Shown: positions 10,784 through 23,190 of the stretch, in pieces
How positions within the stretch are numbered: the first letter of the stretch is position 1
Layout: each line of letters starts with the position of its first letter
Assembly (NCBI GenBank): GCA_003439945.1
Contig: QVRM01002480.1
Location: forward strand, 1 to 64,000
Reading direction: 5' to 3'
Source of the DNA: Dermanyssus gallinae
Taxonomy: Eukaryota; Arthropoda; Arachnida; Mesostigmata; Dermanyssidae
DNA length: 64,000 bases
Made by a program: the position numbers and the translations under genes
Notes under the pieces: generated by a model
What the model was told of the DNA's origin: nothing
What the model saw: the letters and a program-made list of their open reading frames with translations, nothing else
Databases searched by the model: none

Positions 10784-13161
10784 AACACATAAAGATCAGA
10801 CAAATCTATTTTTAGTTGTTATGTTCTATTACAGACGTCGTTAAGCGTTGCAATCTGCTAAAAACAAAAATAAATAAAACACTATACTACCTATTATCGG
10901 GATAGGCGCTACACGATGTATTATAGTATTTACGCGGAACTTTCGGAAATGCTTGATGCAGATGCGTCGCCTACCAGCGACTAGTGTAGAGCCCGCAAAT
11001 GCGCTAAACCCGTGTTTCTTAGCCCCACCCCTTTCTTTAATCTCGGAATTGTGTGTCTACTTTGATTCACTTCTTTGATTAGTTCTGTGCGGTCAACATA
11101 CGGTATGGGACAACTACCCGTAGTATTTATCTTTGTTTATCTATTCCATTCGTTGCAGCTCTGGCTCGATTCGTCAATTGGTCACGTTAAAGGGACCACA
11201 ATCATGCTTCATCTACTTTGTCAATATTGCACCTGCCTTTGCCAGGGGCCTGTCTTCGTAAAGGCGCCGGTGGCTGCCACTGGCTGCATCAATTTCCCCA
11301 ACTACGATTTCCCTACGGTTCCCCACATAGACAGTTTTCTCGGCTTCGGCAGATTGCGTCGCAATACGCATGCATGATACATACACAAATGCACACACTG
11401 CACTGGCTGTAGCCAACCTCTCACTCGGGTTCGCCATGCGAGGGGGGGGGGGGTGATGAAGGTGCCGCAATGGAGTAAAAGTGGTTTTGTTAGGGGTTGG
11501 GGAGCTGGGGGTTGGGCGAGAGGAGGGGCAGAGGCAAGAAAGGGCGTCTTGTTTGATAGACCACCGTAGACACACCGACCGACCGCAACAACTGAGCAAC
11601 GAACCCCCGGCCAGAGCCGTTCTACCAACAAGCCCCCTGGTCGGCAGCAACTCCAGCAGCAATAAGCAGCATAGACAGCAGAGCATCAGAAAGTCGAAGC
11701 AGCTGCTCGCCGCCTTAGCGCGGGGTGAAGATGTCATGGCCGACGCCAACCCTGTTGTCGTCGGCGTCGTGGTGCTGGGGGGGGGGGGGGTAGATGTAGG
11801 ACGGGTCACCCCTGCCGATGATGTTAGCGTGCTAGCTACATCAAAAGACAACCCCACCATCATCATCACCATCATCATAATCACCATCATCATCACCACC
11901 ATCAGCATCATTGTTAGCCAATCCTGAATTGACATGAGGAGGGCGGGACAATAACAAAAGCGACAACAACAGTCACCACAATGAAGACAATGACTACGAA
12001 CGACCCCAGTCCCCCCGGGGAAAAAGAGGCGCCCAGGTACCAAACAACTGTACGCAGAAACAGGGTCAGAGACGGCAGCAAAATACTTCGACACGTTCGA
12101 CCTTGGCAAAGCCACTTCAGCCGGATAGTTGATGAGTTGGTTGGTCAATTAGCGGCGCTAATTAAGTGGTGGTGAAGATCATTCCTTGGTGATGTTAAGG
12201 GACGAGTATGGCGGAGAAGGGTGGTGATAATAATGATGACGATGATTATGATGTTGATTCAATCGGGTGGCCAATGACAGTCAATGACAACGGTTGGATT
12301 GATTACGATGACGCTGATAGATGCGGTGTTATTATTGCACGATACAAAATTTACGAATAACGTTAGAGTAGGTAGGTTGGGCAAATAGTACTATTAGTAC
12401 TAGTCTTAGTTTAAAACAGTTAAGTTAGTCGTAGTAGTAGTAGTAGAAGTAATGCCAGCACAGGTATGTCGGAGAACCAGATGCGTTGCTATGTATGCAA
12501 CGTATCTAATTCTAACAGCAACGTACCCGTTTTAGGCTGCGTGAAAACTGATTATAACGACTCGCCGCTGGCAGGATTTTGGCCGTCAGCAAAAGAGCGC
12601 ACAAACAAAGAAAAACGAGAGAGTTTTGTTTCCGAAGGCGGGGCAGCGATGGCGCCCCGCACATGACACCTCAACTAAATAAACAACCCCCACTGCCGTT
12701 AGCGACGTGTCGTCTTGCAACAGCTGCGACGTCAATATAGAACGTCAGTTGAAAATTAAATTGTCCAGTTCCCCCCCGGGTACTTTCGCACTTGAACAAG
12801 TAGATGAGGATGTTTGTGCCGCTGAGGACGTCCCAATGTGTGCTGGCCTTTACAGCGTACCATTTGATTGTTGATCCTGATAGATACTTCACTATGCGCA
12901 CCTTGCTCTGGCTTTAGTCAAAGTAGTAACAGTGCGCCTTTTTTTGAGGTTTAGTGAAAATGCTTTATGCACACTCAGCGCAGATGTCAGTGTCTGGTTT
13001 TGGAGAAACGCGTGGGTAGTGTGAGACTCCTTTAGGGCATGGGATTACCCATTAAAATACCCTAATCTTCACATTTACCCCTCGTCCCTTCCGAGTTCGG
13101 TACTGTCTGCCAGTTCCTCAATATGACAATGCGAGTATAAGTTATTAGTCGCCATATTTGA

Positions 13162-13206
<45 letters not shown>

Positions 13207-13878
13207 CGTACAGGCAGAGGAATGTGCGGTTAACGCCGCTGTGCAAGAGACACATTTAGAGTTCACGAATATCGTTGCTAGCGAACCTTAGTAGACTGAC
13301 AACAATCAACACAAAAACGAAGAAGACCACAGTGATCAGTTAAGCTGTCATTTAAGAAAAGGTCGAGAGAGATAACATGAAATTAACAAAGTTCAATGAG
13401 AAAAACTATAACGTAGTTTTTATATATATATATATATATATAAAGAGAAAGATAAAGATAGAGACAGAGAGAGGAGAGTGAGAAAGAGAGAGGGGAAATT
13501 AACCTTTATTTATTCTGATTGTTTGCAGTCAATTGAAAGAATCGCAAGCAACTCGCAGAGCAGAAAAAAAGAAGAACACGAACCGATCAAACCACCAGAA
13601 ACGCAACGATGGACGAATCACACAATGATAACGACAGCGCACACTTAGGGGCGTCACATAAACACAGACAAACACGTAGAACGAATATTCGCGTAACATA
13701 TATCAGGTCGGCTAATTATCTCGAGCAAGCCATTGTCGGTGGGCACGAATCCGCTACGACCTACGCTGTTACCACGATTACCGCCACCACCAACACCATT
13801 ATTATAATGTGCAGTATTATTACCACCACCACCACCACATCACCATCATCATAATGTGCAGCCCAAACAACGACTCAC

Positions 13879-16101
13879 CGAGGTCCTGCTGGTCACCGAG
13901 GTTGTACCTCGACGAATGAATGTCGTATAGTAGGTGTACGTCGTATAGTCATAGGAACTGCTCGGTGCGATACCGTTCGAATCGAGTACCGCTCCATCAG
14001 CCAACATCATTGGGCTGCTTGCGATCGCGTCACTAGCCCCCGGCTCGGCGCCCACGGTTGTCCTTGTCGATGATGCCGCTGAGTCGACGGGTGCGTGGGC
14101 CGCCACTGTGCGCCAGAGTGCGCTGTCGTCCACGCTCGACGCTAGTGACGGCGTAGCGGAGCTCGCACCCCCGAAGCTCGCACCTCCAAAGCTCGAACCC
14201 CCGAAGCTTGCACCTCCCGCAAAGCTCGTCTCTCCCGCGAAGCTCGTCGTCAGCGAAGAAGGCACTCGGATCGAGCTGCTGGGCGACACGATCAGGATCA
14301 TATGACGGCGACTCTCCGGAGCTGTTCCGGCCAGCCTGCTGTGGTTTGGCGATGGCCGGCGGTTCTGCTCATCGTGCGTTGAATGGTCGGCCGCTAGAGT
14401 TGGCGTTGCCGCTGATGCTGCTGACGCTGACGCTGATGCTGCGGCTGTTGGCCTACCAGCCATTGTGTGCACGTTCGATACGACTTCGTAATTGCTGACG
14501 ACACTCGCCACGCCGCCCGCGTACATCGTGGTGAAGTGTGTGTACGTCGTAAACACCGTGATCGATGTGGGGGGCTCGATAGAGGACGCGGAAATGCTAC
14601 TGCTGCTGCTGCTGCTGCTTCTGTCAGTGTCACTGCCGCTGCCGCTGCTGCTGCTGCTGATGTGGCTGCGTTCGCTCGAACGTTTCGGCGTCACGTACTC
14701 GATGGTCATTGACGAGGTCCGAGATCCGTCACGATCATCAGCGACGGATGATGGCGACGCTGCCGCCGCCGCTGCTGTCGCCGGGTTCTCGTCAGACTCG
14801 TCGTCAGATGCTTCAGCAGTGGCAGCGTTCTCTTCCGCTAAGCCGACAGACGCCGGCCACGCACCTTCTCGCTCGTCGGTTGCGGTCGCAGCCACAACCA
14901 CAACCGGCAGTTGGGGTGTTGGCATCACATGCGACGGCATATCGTTCGAGGGCAGTTCCTCGTTGACCAGTCGGTCTACGGGTAAAATGAAGTTGCTCGT
15001 GATGAGCGTCGCGTCGGGCGATGACGCCGGCGACCGCGTCGACGTTGGCCGGACGGCGTCGGCCGACGAGGCTGCTCGGACCGCCTCCGATGGAAGGATG
15101 AAGCCTTCGGTGATGATTACGGCCGACGGCACAACCTGGCTGAGGCTTCCGTCGAGCACAACGACGCTATCCGAATTCGTAAGAGGTCCATCGGCGTTAG
15201 CTTCCATCGGCACGAGCAGAGGCCGGCCCACCGATGCGATCGAGGTCTCCAGACTGTCGTCGTCGTCGTTCAGCTTCGCCGAGTCGGTCGAGGCGCCACC
15301 AAACTGCGTGTTTGTCGGCGTGACGTATATCGACGACGTGCTTCGAATCACGTGTGCGTAGCTGCCCTGTATGAACGTGCCGTACACGAGCGTCGTAAAC
15401 TCGGTCGTCACGCCGTCGACAACCTTCGTTCCCGTTTTCGACTTCACCAGACCCGTTTTGTATTTGTCGCTGCTGCTGCTGCTTGACCTTGTCTGCGTCG
15501 GCTGTATGCCGGCGGCACTCGTCGCTTTCGTCCACTGTTGTTGTGCGCCAGCGAATGAGTTCCTCGGCGAACTCGTCAAGCTGAACCGCTTCACGGGCGT
15601 ATCGCCCCTCGGCCGGCCAAGTTCCATTGGCTCGACTGGCCGAAGCGGCTCGATCGACGAGCTTCGGAACAGATGCGCAAAGTTCTGCTGGGCTCTGGGC
15701 GCGTCGGGCGTCATTTCGTGAGGGCTCTCGGCACGCCGGGTGGCGGTCGGCTTGAAGATGATCTTCGTGCCGGACAGCGACGTCGTGAAGTCGACGAATC
15801 CGAACAGCGTCACGGTCTTGTCGAGCCCGTGCGAGGGTTTTGCCCGGGCGGTGGGCGCCTGCGTGACGCCGCCGAGCGGAGTTGACACCGTCCGCGTTCG
15901 GCGGACGTCGTGAGGATCGACAGTTGTTGTCACGGAGGCGGCCTCAACGGGCGAGCTGGAGACGGGCTCGAACGCCATGAACGTCTCCATGGACGACGAA
16001 AGCATGGCCGGCGTCGGCTCCTCCGATGAGCTGCTCGATTCGAACACCGGATTCAGCTCCGTCGGATACAGCCCAAGCCGGTGCGGCCGCAACGCTTGCA
16101 C
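13879..16101 (-). CDS. Large central exon (741 codons) of a DUF4758-type extracellular protein
   Basis: The 3' splice site is strong: TACTAAC branch-like sequence, T-rich tract, CAACAG|GTG. The exon ends at ACCTCG|GTGAGT, and both junctions are phase 0. Motifs in order are KTVTLFGFVDFTTSLSGTK (about 15819-15745), TGLVKSKTGTKVVDGVTTEF followed by VYGTFIQGSYAHVIRSTSSIY (about 15456-15325), FTTYTHFTTMYAGGVASVVSN (about 14556-14485), and TTYTYYTTFIRRGTTSVTSR (about 13945-13885). From memory, these segments recur in a conserved arthropod family labelled DUF4758, of poorly known function. Between them are long Ser-, Ala- and Thr-rich linkers, including Ser runs and a Gly-Ala-Ser-Phe-Gly-Gly repeat near 14160-14240. 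Cysteine is nearly absent. The likely location is extracellular or at the cell surface. The exon is GC-rich and free of TA tracts, unlike its flanks. Biochemical role is unknown. Confidence 0.85.
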
Positions 16102-16486
16102 CTGTTGCGGAAATTTCACACCAAATTGCACCAACAGCAAAGTCACAAAGCAACAGTTAGTAACATAAGTATGCTGTATTCATTTCACTGGCCATACGTA
16201 CTGCTAGCCAGCCCACCATCGTTCTAGAGGTACATGACTGCACATGTACGTGTGGAGCTGACATTAAGATGACGCTGACACTAAATTATTTATTTTAACT
16301 TCGATTTATATATATGGCCTAAATGAAACGGACACGTGATAGTCGCCGTTGCATTACTGGGTTCGTGAGGGCAAACAGCGACAGAGATTGACGGTTCACG
16401 GCGTGCATAATTCTCAGCATCCACCGGCTGATAATGGGGATACAGATGGTGATAATAATAATAACTATTATTATTATTATTATTAT

Positions 16487-16492
16487 ATAATA

Positions 16493-16549
<57 letters not shown>
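16487..16549. repeat. (TTA)n then (TA)n compound microsatellite
   Basis: A (TTA)n stretch from about 16466 passes into (TA)n through TATAATATATATATTATA transition units. Confidence 0.9.
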
Positions 16550-16552
<3 letters not shown>

Positions 16553-17056
16553 CTATTATTATTATCATCATCCAAGTATTTATTATAATTAAATGATGGT
16601 GCCTCTAAATTATACTATAGAGCTACCGATAAACAGGTGGGACATCGGTGGCGACGCCAGGGCAGCAGGACCGCCGGGAGGAAGATTCGGGGGCGGCGAC
16701 CGGCGGTCTGATCGTCATCACGCCCGGGCCTTGGTTCTGTCTATGGTTGGCTACGATCTGTGTGGCTTCTGTATAGTGAGGAGGTGCGCGAGCGAGTCTT
16801 GCGCCACACGGAACGTCGCCAGCCGACGAGCGTCGGGCAGCCACTTCATAGGCACCGCCGTTTCACCGTCGTATAGTGTTATATATATATATATAAACCA
16901 TGTTCACAGTCGTCGATGTCGGCGCTCTTTTGGCGACCTCGTCTTTGACTGCTCCGTACGCTGTTGTGCGCGTTCCTCCAACAAAAGCGTCTACTTTGAT
17001 ACAATATCGCCGACAACCCCAGATGCTCTGTGTATGTTACCATACAGTAGCTGTGC

Positions 17057-17095
<39 letters not shown>

Positions 17096-18023
17096 CTTTG
17101 GGGTGCGCAGTGAGGCTTGGCTGAACGCTTCAAAGTGACCGTCGATTCGATCGACCTAATCCACACTGGCTAGTAGCTAATTGCCGCTGCTAGCATTTCA
17201 ATGTGGTAAGCTTCGAGGGGAGGCGGGGGGAGGGGGGGTAGGTACTGAGAGCCGAAAGGATATCTCCGATTTACGGGGACAACACGCGGCAGAAAACATC
17301 GCCACTACCATACTGTTCAGTGTTGTCGTACAAAAACGGGAGGAGCGTAAATGCATTACCTTTTTTGATATCTAGACTCCTGTCATTGTTGAATCGGTCA
17401 TATTGGAAAAAATAGTTAATGTTGTTGTTCTTGTTGTGGTGTTTCACTGGATTTTAGTCTTCTTACGCTTGTTGCTGTTTACAGCCTATTCGTTTGGCCT
17501 TCATTACTGTAGCTTCTAGTGTCGTTTTGACTACGGTTATTTCTAGTTGTATTGAAGCAATCGCGAATTTCTTTGTGTTCTGCCAAAGCTATCCCTACAG
17601 CTATGTTTATTATTAGTATTATTATTATTATTATTTACCCTCAACTAAGTAGCTGGCCCTCAAGGAACACAATGTAGCGCCTAATGACCGACGAGGACGC
17701 CGTCGTTATTTCATTCTCGTCTCCGCAAATTGTAGCTTCTTGTGACAGGCGCATACATACAGACAAGCAGCTCGACATGCTCTCACGGACAAACACCACC
17801 GGATTATCAGTGGCAGCCACCCAGCTGAAGGATAGCCAAGCTTGGGCGGAGATAGCATAATGCCGCCGCCGCCGTGGCAATGTACATACATACGTTCGGT
17901 CGGTCGGTCGGTTGGCCTGATACGACTCACAACCTCGTTGATCGGAACGAGGATCAAGGAGCGCTCACGCCAGCGAACCGTTTATGTAGGGCCCGCGCCT
18001 AATCAAGCGCCAAGATAGCTTAA

Positions 18024-18051
18024 TCAATCGATCGATCGATCGATCGATCGA
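18024..18051. repeat. (GATC)n tetranucleotide repeat
   Basis: Seven self-complementary ATCG/GATC units, itself a perfect palindrome, in the intron. Confidence 0.95.
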
Positions 18052-18589
18052 TTCATACATCGATTGTGTGGATCTTCTGCGCGTCAATTGCGCGAAAATT
18101 CACTATCGATGTATGACGAATCGATAAAGATTCCGTTCGATAAGACACCTTTATACTCATGGCATCAGTCACGTGTAGATTCTTTACGCCATATATTGCA
18201 GTCAGTCAGTCAATCAGCCGGGGCATAGGGCGAGATAGCTCCTATGACCCCCATATATCTGGTACGCCAATGAGGACGACGGCGCCCTGAACGAACCAAC
18301 ATCATCACCGCCACGAACCGTTGGTCGCCGCTCGTATGTGTTTCGTTTCTGGTGGGTGACTTGTGCATGATGTGTGACGGTGTCACGTAAGCAGGCGCTA
18401 TCCATCGGCTTGTACCTTCCATACTTCTTCAATGTGTCGCTGGTGGTGGTACGTTGCTTCTACGATGTGATGCTAGTGCTACAATCGATAAACGTGGTCG
18501 GCAGTTGTTCGTCATTCACTAATCATATATTCAGCTTCTCTCATCAGTCGTATATCAGCCGTTCGGTTTTTACGTTGGCGTCTGTCCGG

Positions 18590-18607
18590 GGGGGGGGGGG
18601 GGGGGGA
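18590..18607. repeat. Poly-G run of 18
   Basis: An uninterrupted G homopolymer in the intron, plus strand. Confidence 0.95.
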
Positions 18608-19400
18608 GTGCGGGGCGTGGCTGGCTGATGGGGCTGATGGTACGACGTCATACGTTCTTCACTACAAAATGCCAGCACAGAGCGATTAGCAGCACTATCA
18701 CCAGTAAGCGACTCTTTCTGGTAGGTTTAGCTCAAGAATGAGCATAGAATGAGGTCGTTGCGTTGCAGCTTGCCTGATCCTCACCTCCACCCCACCACCA
18801 CCTCCATCTTGCCGTCCCCGAGTGCTTTGAGTGCTGAAAGAAGCTCCAAGGGACAGCAATAGACTACTGTTTCGTCGCTCCGGTACTAGTGAGTTTGTGA
18901 ATTCATCTAAGCTATCCGGCTGCACGATTGTCTGAAGCGTACACTTATTTAGAACGGGTAGGATATAGCACGAGATGAGTGTTCTTCTCGTAAGTCTTTT
19001 TGCCAACCGACATAGTTTTTTTTTTTTGTATACAACAAGTTATTGTTCTCGATATAGTCCGGGAGTTCACCTGCTTTTTATATAGTACTTTGGGTCCAGC
19101 TTTTGTAGGTGAGATACATAGATAAGATATTACGGGTGAAGGTGCAGTCACATAGGCGCCGTAGAAACGTATTAGCCACGTATCTATTATATATCAACGT
19201 GAAACTTCGTACAATTGGTGCCTTTTCAGACGAATTACCGATGGCCCATCAATATTGGGCTAGCTACTAGAACCCTAGGAGAATGACCTTTGCACTTTCA
19301 TCTTACAAATCAATAATGGCGCGTTGCAGTATAGAATATATATATATATATACCACATTCTTAGCCGAACGAGAAATAGCAGAAACGTCGCTAAACAAAC

Positions 19401-19795
19401 CTTTGGTACGGCGGCATCATGTCCGTTTTGCTGTAGCGCCAGAATTTTGCCGTGTCGGTAGAGAACTGGCGCGGGCCGTTTCGTCGTTGAGGTGGGCGCG
19501 TCGCTGTCCCCCGAAGATTGCGTGGCTCCCGTTGTTGCCCCCGCATCGGCTTCAGAAGCTTCAGGTGGGGTCGTCTGGTTTTGTTGCTGCTGCTGCTGCT
19601 GCTGCTGGGGTTGCTGTGAACCTTCTGCGTTCTCCTCATTGGCAGTTGACGGTTCTGGCAGCTCTGGCACGTAGACGGCATGACTGCTGGTCGAGGCGAG
19701 GTGCTCTGACAATGACGTCGTCGTCGATGCCGGCACCACGAATGTGCTCAACGTGAATGGGTGTTGCGTCGATTCCGTGACTGATTCCGAAGACA
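19401..19795 (-). CDS. Upstream internal exon of the DUF4758-type extracellular protein gene
   Basis: This is the most 5' exon I can support. It begins after a 3' splice site (TTGTTGCAG, with a T-rich stretch upstream) and ends at AAG|GTTTGT. It holds two bases completing a codon plus 131 codons, so it enters in phase 1 and leaves in phase 0, matching the next exon. The product is Ser/Thr/Glu-rich, with HPFTLSTFVVPASTTT near its start, a CAG-encoded run of about nine Gln near 19582-19620, and RPAPVLYRHGKILALQQ near its end. It has no Cys, which fits an extracellular disordered or mucin-like segment. The open frame extends upstream only from a TTG codon inside the presumed intron, so the true start and signal peptide must be on an earlier exon. 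No family-specific motif is visible in this exon alone. The assignment rests on frame, strand and good splice sites. Confidence 0.65.
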
Positions 19796-20009
19796 CTGCA
19801 ACAATACCGACAAATACCGACAATAACAACAACCATTAGTTGCTTGAAAAACTGGGGTATGAACGCAATTAACCGGCGTTCATACTGTTCGTCGTGAAAA
19901 ACGGATAATGATGATTATCGTAATTTAGGTTCGTTCGAAATAGTACGAATCACAACAGCTACAGCAACAACGACGAAATGCAATAACAATGCCAAACATA
20001 TGACCGGCA

Positions 20010-20053
<44 letters not shown>

Positions 20054-20065
20054 TAATAATAATAC

Positions 20066-20120
<55 letters not shown>

Positions 20121-20142
20121 TAATAATAATAATAATATTTTA
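20010..20142. repeat. (AAT)n microsatellite
   Basis: About 130 bp of AAT units with occasional AATA and AATACT breaks. It lies upstream, in gene sense, of the 19.8-kb exon. Confidence 0.95.
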
Positions 20143-21059
20143 ATAATGTTATTAATTACTTAAAAATAAACACAAGAACAACAACAACCACAACAAAGAA
20201 TATGATAATTATACAATTGAGTAACAACAACAACATCAAAAACTAACAATAACAGCAAAAGTACATTAGAAAAAAACAACTAGGGTCAAGAAAAACAGTC
20301 AAACCACAACAATAGCCAAAATCTTCGGATTTGTCCAATTCGAAAGCAACACTATGAAATGTCACTTGTAATTTTGCTAATTTGTGCTAATGCCTGTCAG
20401 TAGCGACATATGCTGCATTAGACGTTTGTTATTTTTATTAAGTAGTCTTATAGCACATCTTAATATTTTAATTTACACCGATGTGCTTGGCTGTCCTGTG
20501 TTTTTCAGCAGCTTGTAGCCCATTAGAACCTCGTGTAAATTGGCTGTCACCACAAGCACAATAGTACCTACAGAATACGACGGATTACGTTGCAACATGT
20601 ATTAGTCAACCTTTTTAGTGAACCAAACATGTAATTAGTGTTTTCTTTTATTGCGTCCATGTGGCAACAACAGATGACTCTATCTAGGCGTCATTGATGT
20701 TGTTCAGAACGGACAGACTATCAAAAGCAAAGCATGTTTAACGCATGATAACTGAACGCATGTGATGACATTAGATCACGTGGCGCATTTCTAGTCGGCA
20801 ACACCCACCCTTTGTGCGTCTTCGCAGCTTTATGATTTAACTCTATCCGCAGGCGCACGTCCACAATAGTGTCAGGCGACACTGCAACCTGCCTCCATGA
20901 TTGGTTATGACTAAAAGCGACATTTCTGTTCATGAAGTTTTCGTTCCAGCCCCAAAGAAAGAACAATTTTACAATAATCGTACCACCTTTATCGATTCAG
21001 TGCCGCTGCGACCCAGCATGAGTATGAATTAGGCCTTGATTTGCGTTCCTGCTGTTCCG

Positions 21060-21092
<33 letters not shown>

Positions 21093-21164
21093 AGACTTAG
21101 ATAAATACACCCGACCAAGATCAGCGTGCCATATGGCAATAAATATATAAAAAAATATATATAT

Positions 21165-21205
<41 letters not shown>

Positions 21206-21777
21206 TCCCGATGCCGGCGTTGGATTCAGCGTCAATTAGTTAGCAATAAACAAGGCTAGGCTAGGGGATGTTCTATCTGAAGACGTTGCAAACGGACCGT
21301 CGCCGACAAGTCGTGCGTACAACAATGTTTGCAGTTGTGCTATGATAGGTACTGCTGCTGCTGTTGCTGCAGTGGTATCGATATCTGGCTCCGCTCAGAC
21401 ATACAGACAGCTATATAGAGCAACGACAGCCAACACCTATCTCTATCCCACTAGCCGGCGTCGGGGCGACTAGCGGGTCCTGTCACGCCACCATTTCCTA
21501 GCCCGCCAGGTCCCATCGTCCGTCGTGGTTCTGGTAGCGGTTTTCCTGGTTTCCTGGTGCGCGCTCACTTGCTTGCATGCTCGCTCTGATTTCGACGACC
21601 AGACCAGACCCCAATCAAAGTTTGTCTGCGTTTGTGTGGCCGACCAGCCTGGGGCCAGGCTGCGATATGATCATGATGATGGTGCCGATGATAATGATAA
21701 AATAAATAAATAATAAACAATAATAAAAAAATGATAATAATAAATATAAAAAATAAAAGAAATGATGATAAAGTGCT

Positions 21778-22140
21778 GTTGTTGTTGTCGTCGTCGTCGT
21801 CATAAACAACATCACGAGCGTTGCCGTGGTGGTTGTTGTTGTTGCTATTGTTTTTGGCGTTGTTGTTGTTGTTGCTGCCGCTATTATTGTTGTTGTTGTT
21901 GTTGACGCCGCTATTGTTGTTGTCACCACAGGCCGCTATTGTTGTTGTTGTCTCCGTTATTGTTGTTGTTGATGATGTTATTGTTGTTGCAGCCGCTATT
22001 GTTGTTGCAGCCGCTATTGTTGTTGTTGTTGCCGTTATTATTGTTGTTGTTGTTGTGTGTTGTCGTTGCTGTTGTCGCTGTTGCTGCTGTTGTTGTTGCT
22101 GTTGCTGTTGTTGTTGTTGTTGGCAAGATTGCTGTCATTG
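21778..22140. repeat. (GTT)n-rich tract, plus-strand TTG sense
   Basis: Long GTTGTTGTTG runs interrupted by GCC-GCT-ATT units that themselves recur with a period near 24-45 bp. Open frames here are poly-Leu, poly-Val or poly-Cys artefacts. Confidence 0.9.
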
Positions 22141-22552
22141 TTGTGGCCCTCTTCCGACGGCTTGCACTGATAAGCTTCGTCAAAAACGAACCAAAAACGG
22201 CAACGACAACGACGACGACGACGACGACGCAACAGCAGCAGCAGCCGCCGAAAACACAAGAGAATGAGTGAGAAAGTGTCCGTCGTTCGACGATGGTTCG
22301 ACGCGATGACACGGCTTGCGTGTCGTCACTACCGGCGTGCCGCCACCGCCGCAGCCATTATCCAGTCCAGTAGCCGTCGAGAAACAAAGCCGAGAAACGA
22401 GCGGCGGAAGCAAACGAAGCGAATGAGCAAACAAGCCACAAATGGGTCTTGTTCATGAACGCTCGTCTGTCTAAACTGTTCAGAGTCGTGATACCAGGAT
22501 TGCCATCACTTTTGCTGCTGCTAGCACTCTTAGCCGTTGTTATCTGCTGCTG

Positions 22553-22706
22553 CTGCAGCTAAAGCGACAAAAACAGCAACAACAACAACAACAACAACGA
22601 CAGCAGCAGCAGCAACAACAACAACAACAACGACAGCAGCAACAACAACAACAACGACAGCAGCAGCGACAACAACAGCAGTAGCAACAACAACAACAAG
22701 AATTGT
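22553..22706. repeat. (CAA)n/(CAG)n tract, opposite sense to the 21.8-kb tract
   Basis: AACAACAACGACAGCAGC-type units, interrupted by CGACAG. With the GTT tract about 410 bp to the left it forms a long imperfect inverted repeat. Confidence 0.9.
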
Positions 22707-23155
22707 TGTTTCCAAAAAAACGGGGAGCACACATGTCTCAATAAAAAGAGATAGTGCATTACCATCCAACCAAGCATTATGTTACTGTTAAATGTTACAC
22801 TAACCGTATAACTATGGTCATATCTGCACACTCATAAACCGAACAAAAAAAAGATAAGATACTAGCCACAGCATAGTACAGTAACAGCAGCAGCAGCGGC
22901 AGCAACAACAACCACAGGCAGGAAAAACGTCAACAACGATGACGACAACGACGCTAAGAATAGACACCTATTTTTCAACGTTGGTCTGAATTCGAGAGTT
23001 TTGGGATATGTTCCATGATTGAGGCACGCGAATGTCGCGAACCTGCCACCGGAACAGAGAGAGAGAGAATGAATCACGCGATACGAACGAAGCATTGAGC
23101 CTACCACCAGAGAAGGCGAAGATGCCCTTGTTTCTTTATTATTAGTATTAGAGTA

Positions 23156-23190
23156 GATGAATCAAAATAAATCTTCATTTTGATTCATCT
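23156..23190. repeat. Inverted repeat at the SINE A insertion site
   Basis: AGATGAATCAAAAT is followed within 8 bases by its complement ATTTTGATTCATCT. The right arm is the pre-insertion target sequence of the adjacent SINE. Confidence 0.7.

Larger units (their letters stand above)
9269..13878 (-). other. Intron between the central and terminal exons
   Basis: About 4.6 kb, from GTGAGT to TGTCCAG on the minus strand. It holds a non-repetitive island (10080-10590), a 78-bp (TA)n tract, G/C homopolymers near 11441 and 11777, (ATC)n triplets at 11850-11910 and smaller TA tracts at 13165-13202 and 13421-13442. A 311-codon minus-strand open frame across 11213-12148 starts only at TTG and is driven by triplet repeats, so it is not called as an exon. 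Confidence 0.55.
16102..19400 (-). other. Intron between the upstream and central exons
   Basis: About 3.3 kb, bounded by GTTTGT and CAACAG on the minus strand. It contains (TA)n tracts at 16487-16549, 16878-16894 and 17060-17094, a run of 7 GATC-type units at 18024-18051 and an 18-base poly-G run at 18590-18607. A GC-rich stretch at 16620-16860 and the rest show no coding signal that I recognise. Confidence 0.6.
20143..23155. other. Upstream flank or intron, no supported gene
   Basis: Apart from the triplet tracts already listed, it holds TA tracts at 21060-21090 and 21146-21201 and non-repetitive DNA at 20300-21050 and 21240-21650 without recognisable coding. It may be the intron leading to the missing 5' exon of the minus-strand gene. 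Confidence 0.4.

Noticed and set aside
11213..12148. A 311-codon minus-strand frame in the intron
   Set aside because: It begins at TTG, is dominated by ATC triplets, Cys/Leu runs and a G homopolymer, and has no domain. Only its last 45 codons look protein-like.
19796..19832. A hydrophobic LLLSVFVGIVAVSS start as the signal peptide of the gene
   Set aside because: It begins at TTG and lies in a T-rich stretch that ends in a good 3' splice site (TTGTTGCAG), so it reads better as intron.
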